Shown one piece after another: positions 1 through 4,840 of a stretch of 13,426 nucleotides of DNA. Location of the stretch: positions 1 through 13,426 of the forward strand of contig CAMDKT010000089.1 in NCBI GenBank assembly GCA_945900935.1. Reading direction: 5' to 3'. Made by a program: the position numbers and the translations under genes. Within the stretch, counting starts at the first letter, position 1. The number at the start of each line of letters is the position of its first letter. The notes beneath the pieces were generated by a model, which saw only the letters and a program-made list of their open reading frames with translations, was not told the origin of the DNA and searched no databases. Source of the DNA: Candidatus Sulfopaludibacter sp. SbA3. GTDB taxonomy: Bacteria > Acidobacteriota > Terriglobia > Bryobacterales > Bryobacteraceae.

Positions 1-524
1 CAACACGGACCTTGGCACCGGCATGCCGCCACCCCGCAGTTCGCCTTAACACTTTAAGTACGTGGTTCCGCTGCTTAGAAGTAGAACGCTCGAGCAGCCT
101 TTGCCAGCGTTCTACTGCGGGGACGCCGGACAGATCATAGACGAGCGTGGGATCAATTCCGCCAACACCGACGAGCAATTCAAGCTGAACATTCTGCGGC
201 AAGTAATGGCCGAAGTGCTTATACGACGAGAGTCCATAACTGGAGATGCACAGGCGTTCCTGTCCATGTTGTTCCAACCAGGTTTTGAGGTTCCGCTTGG
301 GCAGCCCACACCGGAATAGTCCTTCCACTTTTGGCGGGGGGGGGGCCGTCCATAACTCTGAAGTCTATCACAAGCAAGCGGCCCCTTTTCCTCCGGGCCG
401 TAGCGCATTAGAAATGTCCCTTGGGTCAACCTGTGCAAATGGCGCGGCGGCCAGGCGCTATCCCCGGCAGCGAGTAGTACCGCCCTTGTCTGCCCGGATG
501 GCGGGCGCTCACGCCGCGGCCGGA
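1..524. other. Unassigned accessory stretch with competing weak reading frames
   Basis: No protein family is recognised here. On the minus strand a frame is open from about 366 to the left edge; part of it reads LELLVGVGGIDPTLVYDLSG and ERWQRLLERS, which looks protein-like. A plus-strand frame (62-319, GTG start, 85 codons) lies codon-aligned against it, and third-position GC counted by hand is about 61-63% for both, so codon usage does not decide. A third candidate starts at an ATG at 408 (-) with AAGGGA 8 bases upstream and meets a run of ten C (on that strand) after 21 codons. One extra C, or two fewer, would join it to the long minus frame; as read it stays in a less protein-like frame. 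The stretch may be the end of a decayed gene, partial at the left edge. Bases 440-524 hold only the inverted repeat listed separately. Confidence 0.3.
336..345. repeat. Homopolymer run of ten G
   Basis: Ten consecutive G (ten C on the minus strand) directly follow TTGGC. It lies where a minus-strand frame starting at 408 would have to shift to enter the longer open frame running to the left edge. Such tracts are prone to slippage in the cell and to length errors in sequencing; this sequence cannot tell which applies. Confidence 0.85.
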
Positions 525-533
525 CTACTCGCT
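469..533. repeat. Inverted repeat at the 3' end of the Uma2 gene
   Basis: AGCGAGTAGT at 469-478 is matched by its perfect complement ACTACTCGCT at 524-533. Inside it a second small stem can form, GCCCG (492-496) with CGGGC (502-506) around a GATGG loop. The right arm contains the last codons and stop of the Uma2 gene, so a transcript of that gene would fold immediately at and after its stop. No T-run follows on the minus strand, so it is not a canonical intrinsic terminator. It could be a transcript-end stabiliser, a REP-like element or chance. Confidence 0.5.
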
Positions 534-1034
534 TACGGGGAACACAGCGCTCAGCGGGACTTCGAGATCGCCGGCGGGATTGCGCAGAACTCGGTCAATC
601 GCTTCATGGGCGCCTTCGAGCGTGTGAATCCAGGCGCGCTTTCGCTCGGGATCGATCACCCAGACGGCCCGGACGCCGAAGCGGAGATAATCGTCGATTC
701 TGTCTTGCAGGTCGGCGGCGCGGTCTTCCGGGGAAAGGACCTCGACGGCCACCTCTGGCGGAGCGGTGATGACGCGGCCAGCGGGACGCCCGCCGCGGAC
801 GATGACAACGTCGGGGACGCGAAAGCGGTCGGGACGGATTTGGGTCCGGACCTCGACGCCGGCCCAAAAGCCGGGCACGCTGAATTGGACAAACGCGTAT
901 GTGCGGCCTTGCGCGTCGCTATGACTAATTTCGCCCACGTTTCGCTCCACCAGACGGCCTTCGACGTAGTCGCAGTCCGGGTCTGTGGTGTGGCCTAGAT
1001 AATCGGCGAGCGGAACCATGACGGCGGTACTCAT
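525..1034 (-). CDS. Uma2 family endonuclease-like protein (DUF820)
   Basis: A 169-aa protein of the Uma2 family (PF05685), a PD-(D/E)XK nuclease-fold group abundant in cyanobacteria and acidobacteria; its cellular substrate is unknown to me. Visible hallmarks are the N-terminal DCDYVEGRLVERN block (residues 20-32), the PDVVIVRGG strand with the candidate metal-binding Asp75, the PPEVAVEVLSPED strand with Glu98, and the closing Y-R-F-G-V-R-A-V-W-V-I-D-P segment (116-129). Length is normal for the family. The ATG at 1034 is chosen because the MSTA..PL..YL opening and the spacing to DCDY fit the family; an internal ATG at 1019 would remove it. No Shine-Dalgarno sequence precedes it. A strong promoter candidate lies just upstream. 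The neighbours are gene remnants, as is common for Uma2 genes, which often sit alone. Confidence 0.87.
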   Translation of the reverse strand: MSTAVMVPLADYLGHTTDPDCDYVEGRLVERNVGEISHSDAQGRTYAFVQFSVPGFWAGVEVRTQIRPDRFRVPDVVIVRGGRPAGRVITAPPEVAVEVLSPEDRAADLQDRIDDYLRFGVRAVWVIDPERKRAWIHTLEGAHEAIDRVLRNPAGDLEVPLSAVFPVSE

Positions 1035-1043
1035 CTTACGGGC

Positions 1044-1072
1044 ATTCTACCAGAACCAAAAAACCGTGCCAA
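1044..1072 (-). promoter_or_regulatory. Sigma-70-type promoter for the Uma2 gene, predicted near-leaderless
   Basis: On the minus strand a -35 TTGGCA (1072-1067) is separated by 17 bases from a -10 TAGAAT (1049-1044); each differs from consensus at one position. A start about seven bases past the -10 falls near 1037, only about three bases before the ATG at 1034. The spacing is ideal, and the site sits in the only gap (1035-1080) between the kinase remnant and this gene. Confidence 0.65.
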
Positions 1073-1080
1073 CCACCAAT

Positions 1081-1299
1081 TTAATCTAACAACGTCCCGT
1101 GGACAGCCGCGATGTTCGGATGTTTCAGCGCGGCCAACGCATGGGCCTCCCGCGTGAACCGCGCCACCGTGTCCGGGATCACCTTGATGGCCACCTCAGC
1201 GTTGCCTTTGGCGCCGGCCGCGCGATAGACGGCGCCCATTCCGGCTTCACCGGGCTTGCCGGTGATTCTGTAGGGGGCGATCGGAGCGGGGTCGGACAT
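1081..1299 (-). pseudogene. Truncated Ser/Thr protein kinase (N-lobe remnant)
   Basis: A 72-codon frame that opens like acidobacterial PknB-type receptor kinases. It has a YRITGK strand, a degenerate glycine-rich loop GEAGMGAVY (17-25), the VAIKV strand with the ATP-contacting Lys39, and an alpha-C helix REAHALAALKHPNIAAVHG with Glu51. It then stops (GTLLD-stop). The hinge, catalytic HRD loop, DFG motif, entire C-lobe and any membrane or sensor part are missing; family members are several hundred residues or longer. The stretch between Lys39 and the alpha-C helix also looks shortened. It cannot phosphorylate on its own. The 5' end of this gene is repeated at 2087-2145. I read it as a relic of a larger kinase gene. 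Confidence 0.8.
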
Positions 1300-1311
1300 C
1301 CGGCTCGGTTA
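1253..1311 (-). repeat. Kinase 5'-end direct repeat, copy A
   Basis: These 59 bp cover the first codons of the kinase remnant, its ATG (1299-1297) and 12 bp upstream. They match 2087-2145 at a constant offset of 834 bp with 8 mismatches counted by hand (51/59), including an unbroken 22-bp identity around the start codon. Both copies have the same orientation and bracket the first toxin-antitoxin pair. Confidence 0.88.
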
Positions 1312-1330
1312 CCGCATCCTATCAATGCGC

Positions 1331-1640
1331 TCACGATGCCGTCCGAAGGGCGTCCTCGACCGCTTCCGGATGCTTGGCGATGACCGCGAGCAGCACTCGC
1401 GCCGGGCCATCGGGACGTGTGCGGCCCTGCTCCCAATTTCGAACCGACGCCACCGCGAACCCAAAGCGCGCCGCGAACTGCGTCTGGCTTAATTTCAGCT
1501 TTCGCCGCACAGCCCGCACGTCAATGAACGGCACATGAACCTGTGTCACCCGTACGGCGACGTCTTCGCCGCGGGACTTGGGCGTGCGCTTCCTTCATAC
1601 TCGCAATGATGTCTTGGCCAGCAGTCGTTTTATGCTTCAT
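1331..1640 (-). pseudogene. HigA-like XRE-family antitoxin, frameshifted
   Basis: The C-terminal 72 codons encode a helix-turn-helix antitoxin core: DVRAVRRKLKLSQTQFAARF followed by GFAVASVRNWEQGRTRPDGP, as in HigA proteins that bind and silence the toxin and repress their own operon. The natural start is the ATG at 1640, which overlaps the toxin stop as ATGA. From there the frame reads MKHKTTAGQDIIASMKEAHA and, near 1562-1580, needs a one-base shift (one base in excess around the CCCGCGG stretch) to enter RGEDVAVRV and the HTH part. As read, the ATG frame ends at a stop near 1524. A GTG at 1549 could still give a 72-aa HTH protein, but without a clear ribosome binding site. The family length is about 100 aa, which fits the rejoined gene. 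Confidence 0.75.
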
Positions 1641-1912
1641 GGCGTTGTTCCCTTCCGATAAGAATCCACGAGTTCCGGCGTCAGACTCCGTAGCATGTTG
1701 CGCTCAGCGGCCGTCAAGTTGGTCACGCGAGCGCCGCCGCGCTTCCCCCGGCCTGGAAGCGCCCAGCGCAATTTTCGAACGCCGCCTGTGCCTGGGATGA
1801 TCTCACCGCATTCCGGATCCAGGCCGATGTCCGCAAGGAGACGGGCTCGTTCCGCTTCCTCCAGGATCTCCGCCGCTTTGCGCAGAAAAAGCGGAGTCTC
1901 GACGACCGTCAT
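1637..1912 (-). pseudogene. HigB-type toxin with internal deletion of the core
   Basis: HigB/RelE toxins are ribosome-dependent mRNA endonucleases of about 110 aa. This 91-aa frame matches the family closely up to residue 63: ETPLF at the start, then DPECGEIIPGTGG, RKLRWALPG and RGKRGGARV. It then jumps directly to TNLTAAERNMLRSL, the C-terminal helix of the family. The usual intervening segment (RIIYY..., then L...YGKNE), about 22 residues with core beta-strands and catalytic positions, is absent; the junction is at 1723/1724 and remains in frame. The product is therefore probably inactive. The ATG at 1912 is preferred over a GTG at 1927 because it begins the family core (MTVVETPLF). The gene overlaps its antitoxin by four bases (ATGA), the usual toxin-first higBA order. 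Confidence 0.75.
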
Positions 1913-1935
1913 CGGAATTTCCAGCACGATCTCCA

Positions 1936-1948
1936 GTATACGCTATAC
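1936..1948. promoter_or_regulatory. Candidate HigA operator overlapping a -10 box
   Basis: GTATACGCTATAC has perfect 5-bp inverted arms (GTATA/TATAC) around CGC. Read on the minus strand it overlaps a TATACT -10-like hexamer (1940-1935), placed to start RNA about 16 bases before the toxin ATG at 1912. This fits the autoregulatory layout of higBA operons, in which HigA binds palindromes over the promoter. I see no convincing -35. Confidence 0.5.
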
Positions 1949-1973
1949 GCGCATGGCCAGCTTTCCTGCTTCG

Positions 1974-2086
1974 CTCCAGCGCATCCTTGCCGGTCGCGGC
2001 CGCTCCAGTTTGAACCACGCCATCCAAGACGAGATATCGATTCGAGATATCGACAGCTAACATCCCCGCCCGGTTCAAATGCCGCC
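1974..2086 (-). pseudogene. Fragment of a membrane spermidine-synthase-like gene
   Basis: On the minus strand this reads RHLNRAGMLAVDISNRYLVL followed by DGVVQTGAAATGKDALERS. It matches residues about 585-623 of the 683-aa protein encoded at 2776-4827. At DNA level it aligns without gaps to 2965-3077 (88 of 113 positions by hand count, 78%), so it is an old duplicate or the remains of a third paralogue, not a recent copy. It is closer to the 683-aa paralogue (GVVQTGAAATGK shared) than to the 676-aa one. Similarity ends abruptly on both sides: at 1974 towards the toxin promoter and at 2086 where kinase sequence begins. No start or stop of its own is recognisable. Confidence 0.82.
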
Positions 2087-2133
2087 GGCTTTCCGGTGAT
2101 TCTGTAGTGCGCGATTTGGGTCGGGTCGGACAT
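2087..2133 (-). pseudogene. Second Ser/Thr kinase 5' remnant (first 16 codons)
   Basis: From the ATG at 2133 the frame reads MSDPTQIAHYRITGKP, equivalent to residues 1-16 of the remnant at 1081-1299, and then runs out of kinase homology into the spermidine-synthase fragment. The downstream continuation is out of frame with that fragment, so the roughly 74-codon chimeric frame (2133-1909) is unlikely to yield a useful protein. Confidence 0.75.
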
Positions 2134-2145
2134 CCGGCTCGGTTA
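2087..2145 (-). repeat. Kinase 5'-end direct repeat, copy B
   Basis: Partner of 1253-1311 (51 of 59 identical by hand count), with the start codon and 12 bp upstream conserved. Its inner edge coincides exactly with the end of the synthase fragment at 2086, giving a sharp recombination junction with only a short GGC/GCC-rich overlap. Confidence 0.88.
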
Positions 2146-2154
2146 GCGTTTCAT

Positions 2155-2170
2155 GTCATGCCGTCATGCC
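2155..2170. repeat. Tandem 8-bp repeat upstream of the second TA pair
   Basis: GTCATGCC occurs twice head to tail (2155-2162, 2163-2170), 26 bp before the likely antitoxin ATG at 2196. Its place suggests an operator for the AbrB-like antitoxin, but short tandem repeats arise easily and no clear promoter hexamers flank it. Confidence 0.4.
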
Positions 2171-2195
2171 ATCGTGCTAAGCTGCAATCGTGCCA

Positions 2196-2453
2196 ATGGA
2201 AATTAAGACAATCGGAACAAGCGGGCAGATTTCACTAGGGAAGGTACACGCCGGGCGGACTGTGACTGTTGAGGAGGTGGAGCAAGGCGTTTGGGTCATC
2301 AAGACAGCCCAGGTGATTCCGGACAATGAGATCTGGCTGCATACGCCGGCGGTGAAGGCGAGTTTGGATAGGGCGTTGGCCTGGTCGGACCGGACGGAGC
2401 GGGCGGAGTCCGATTTGAAGGTCGCGACACGGAAAGCGCGGAAGGGGAAATAG
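2196..2453 (+). CDS. AbrB/MazE-like antitoxin (putative)
   Basis: An 85-aa protein whose N-terminus (MEIKTIGTSGQISLGKVHAG, then RTVTVEEVEQGVWVI) resembles the swapped-hairpin AbrB/MazE DNA-binding fold. It is followed by a charged helical tail (ASLDRALAWSDRTERAESDL) of the kind antitoxins wrap around their toxin. ATG 2196 is chosen; a GTG six bases earlier (2190) is possible, and neither has a strong Shine-Dalgarno sequence. The next gene, nine bases downstream, encodes a RelE/ParE-like toxin, so the pair is read as a type II toxin-antitoxin operon, antitoxin first. Expected roles are neutralising the toxin and repressing the shared promoter. The assignment rests on fold-like pattern and pairing, not on a diagnostic motif. 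Codon use is less GC-biased than in the core genes to the right, compatible with acquisition. Confidence 0.65.
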   Translation: MEIKTIGTSGQISLGKVHAGRTVTVEEVEQGVWVIKTAQVIPDNEIWLHTPAVKASLDRALAWSDRTERAESDLKVATRKARKGK

Positions 2454-2462
2454 GCCGCGCCT

Positions 2463-2756
2463 GTGCCAATCCGCCTCGACTTAAATAACCGCGAGTTTCA
2501 GCGGCAATGGTTTTCCCTGGAGAAGGAAGATCGGATTGCTGTTCTTCAAAGTTGTGTCAAACTGGCCGGCCTTGACTGGGAAACTCTCTATCGGGACAAA
2601 GGCTTCCATTGGGAGTTGATTCAGAGCCGGCGGGCCCCGGATGGGTCCCGCCTCTACTCAATTCGGATTGGGAAGAAGACGCGCGCGGTGGTGCGCCGGT
2701 CCGGGGAGTTTTTGGAATTCCTGACACTGCATCCGGATCATGATTCGGCGTACTGA
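2463..2756 (+). CDS. RelE/ParE-superfamily toxin (putative)
   Basis: A 97-aa basic protein with the order expected of RelE/ParE/YoeB-fold toxins: a helical N-terminal half (FQRQWFSLEKEDRIAVLQSC, then VKLAGLDWETL), followed by beta-strands W-E-L-I-Q-S-R, SRLYSIRIGKKTRAVVRR and FLEFLTLHPDHDSAY. The C-terminal HPDHDSAY resembles the H-x-x-Y endings of YoeB/RelE nucleases, which cleave mRNA at the ribosome; gyrase-directed ParE action cannot be excluded. It starts with GTG at 2463, nine bases after the antitoxin stop, so translation is probably coupled. Length and all expected elements are intact, unlike the decayed pair to the left. It ends 19 bp from the convergent end of the large membrane gene, leaving no room for a conventional terminator. 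Confidence 0.72.
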   Translation: MPIRLDLNNREFQRQWFSLEKEDRIAVLQSCVKLAGLDWETLYRDKGFHWELIQSRRAPDGSRLYSIRIGKKTRAVVRRSGEFLEFLTLHPDHDSAY

Positions 2757-2775
2757 GCGGATACGGCGCTCCGGC

Positions 2776-4827
2776 CTACTTCGCCCGCAATACACCAATC
2801 AAATTCGAAAAACCATCCGTCCAAACGCGAAACCCCGCCGGCGATTCCATCCGCTTGCCCGCCGCCAAATGCGCCGCGTGCGCCTTCTGCGTCGCCTCGT
2901 TCATCACCACAACCCACGTCGAGCCGTAACAGACTTCGTCACCCTCATCGCGTTCGTCGGAAAATTCCAGCGCCACCTTGCCCGTCGCGGCCGCGCCGGT
3001 CTGCACAACGCCCTCTAAATCGAGATACCGGTTGGAGATGTGGACCGCTAACATCCCCGTTGGATTTAAGTGCCGCCAGTAAAGCTCCATGGCTTCTTTT
3101 GTTAGTAAGTGAATAGGAACGGAGTCGCCCGAAAAAGCGTCAACGGCGAGTACGTCAAGGTTCAACGGCTCCATCCGTTCCAGGCTAAGCCGGGCGTCAC
3201 CCAAATGAACCTTGGTAACCGCGTTGGACTGGCCGAGGAAGGAAAATTCGGCGCGCGCCAGATGGAGGACCAGCGGGTTGATTTCGAAGAGATGATACTC
3301 GTCGCCGATGCGGCCGTAAGTGGCAAGCGTCCCGGTGCCAAGGCCGATAACGCCGACCCGATGCGGAATGAATTCGTTGCGGGCCAGGATCGCGGTGCCA
3401 ACGCCACTCTCGCGGCAGTAGTACGTCGTCGCCTCGCGGCGGCGCTCCGGATTCAGATACTGCTGGCCGTGATTGATAACGCCGTGGAGGAGCTGACGGA
3501 CACGCGTTTTGTCGTTAAAGTCCCCCTCGTCCTCAACGCGGAGCGTGCCGTAGAAATTACGCTGCGTCACGCGGTAGCCGGAGAGGAATTTCTTCTGAAT
3601 ATTCGTCCAGGCGCCGCCGTAGACGCCGAGCGCGGCCAATAGCAGCGTCAGCACGACGATGCCCTTGCCCTTCAGCAGGAATGCCTCGTAACGGGCCGTG
3701 ACAGCGGCCAGGACCAAGGCGAAGGTCAGCCACCAGCCAATCGGATACTCGTGATAGGCGTCGAAATAACTCGGAGCCAAGAGGCCAACGAAGAGGCCGC
3801 CGAGTGCGCCGCCGACGCTGAGCGCGACATAGAAATTTGTCAGATAGCGCGGGTGCGGTTTCAGGCTGGCGAGTTCCCCATGGCAGACCATGGCGCAGAC
3901 GAACATCGCCGCGGCGCAGGCGGCGATGCGCTGTACCATCGTGATTTCCGGTGCGCTGGGCATCTCGATCCAGACCATGCCGGCCAGCGATACAACGAAG
4001 AGCGGAAGCCACAGCCACCGCCAGTAAATCCTGGACGTTTCGAACGTCAGGATGAAGGACAAAAGATACAAGACCAGCGGAACGATCCAAAGGAACGGAA
4101 TGGAGGCGATGTCTTGCGTCAGATGCGTCGTTACGGAGAGCAGCAGCACCGACGGGCAGGCGGCAAGGCCGGTCCACAGCAGACGGCGTTGCCACGCGGG
4201 AGGCGGCTCGGCCAATACCCCCTCCTCCTCCGTGGGGACCGGGGCGACATCATTCCGGACGCGCCAGGAAACCCCCGCGCAGACGAGGACGAAGAGCGCA
4301 TAACCGCCGGACCAGATCCAGGCCTGACGCGTGGAATCCAGCGCCGGTTCGACGTAGATCGGATAACTGATCAACGCCAGGAGAGAGGCAAAGTTCGACA
4401 GCGCGAACAAGCGATACGGCACCGCCCCTGCGTTGGCGCGCGCGTACCAGGCCTGCATCAGCGGCCCAGTCGTGGAAAGCAAAAAATACGGCAGCCCAAT
4501 GGTGGCGGCCAGCAGGCCCAGGATCAGCAGCGCGGGGTTCTCAGCGCCTTCGGGTTTCCACCAGTCCCCGGGAAGAATGGGGAGCGCGAGCAGGCTCACA
4601 ACTAACAGCCCGATGTGCGTGTGGGACTGCCGCTTGCCGGGCACCCTGGCATAGAGCAAATGCGCGTACGTGTAGCCGCCCAGCAGCGCCGCCTGGAAGA
4701 ACAACATGCACGTGTTCCAGACCGCCGCCGAACCGCCGAACCACGGCAGGATGATCTTGGCGATGATGGGTTGGACCTGAAAGAGCAGGAACGAGGAGAG
4801 GAAGATTGTGAGAGCGTAAAGGGCCAT
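2776..4827 (-). CDS. Fused multi-TM / spermidine-synthase-like membrane protein, copy 2
   Basis: A 683-aa protein of the 'fused MFS/spermidine synthase' type. Residues 1-410 are rich in hydrophobic helices, including FLLFQVQPIIAKIILPWFGG, MLFFQAALLGGYTYAHLLYA, PYFLLSTTGPL, SIPFLWIVPLVLYLLSFILTFETS and SVGGALGGLFVGL. Residues about 440-683 form a Rossmann methyltransferase/aminopropyltransferase-like domain: LLHGVINHGQQ (446-456), TTYYCRESGVG (467-477), the nucleotide-binding loop VGVIGLGTGT (491-500), the acidic FEINP (514-518) that in the family holds the ribose, LGDARLSLE (542-550) and the catalytic-site-like VDAFSGDSVP (562-571). Real substrates of these fused proteins are not established to my knowledge; aminopropyl transfer is only inferred from the fold. 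It follows its paralogue by 13 bp, without a good Shine-Dalgarno sequence, so it is probably co-transcribed. A fragment of a related gene lies at 1974-2086. Confidence 0.88.
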   Translation of the reverse strand: MALYALTIFLSSFLLFQVQPIIAKIILPWFGGSAAVWNTCMLFFQAALLGGYTYAHLLYARVPGKRQSHTHIGLLVVSLLALPILPGDWWKPEGAENPALLILGLLAATIGLPYFLLSTTGPLMQAWYARANAGAVPYRLFALSNFASLLALISYPIYVEPALDSTRQAWIWSGGYALFVLVCAGVSWRVRNDVAPVPTEEEGVLAEPPPAWQRRLLWTGLAACPSVLLLSVTTHLTQDIASIPFLWIVPLVLYLLSFILTFETSRIYWRWLWLPLFVVSLAGMVWIEMPSAPEITMVQRIAACAAAMFVCAMVCHGELASLKPHPRYLTNFYVALSVGGALGGLFVGLLAPSYFDAYHEYPIGWWLTFALVLAAVTARYEAFLLKGKGIVVLTLLLAALGVYGGAWTNIQKKFLSGYRVTQRNFYGTLRVEDEGDFNDKTRVRQLLHGVINHGQQYLNPERRREATTYYCRESGVGTAILARNEFIPHRVGVIGLGTGTLATYGRIGDEYHLFEINPLVLHLARAEFSFLGQSNAVTKVHLGDARLSLERMEPLNLDVLAVDAFSGDSVPIHLLTKEAMELYWRHLNPTGMLAVHISNRYLDLEGVVQTGAAATGKVALEFSDERDEGDEVCYGSTWVVVMNEATQKAHAAHLAAGKRMESPAGFRVWTDGFSNLIGVLRAK

Positions 4828-4840
4828 CTTGGGAGCTTTG

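Noticed and set aside
246..998. A 250-codon plus-strand frame
   Set aside because: Most of it is the complement of the Uma2 gene, which has family motifs and a promoter; no motif is visible in the plus-strand product.
1253..2145. A composite transposon or IS bounded by direct repeats
   Set aside because: No transposase, terminal inverted repeats or short target duplication were found. The repeats are pieces of a kinase coding region, so they are better explained by duplication or recombination.
3751..4605. A 284-codon plus-strand frame
   Set aside because: Antisense shadow of the 683-aa membrane protein, Gln/Arg-rich without domains.
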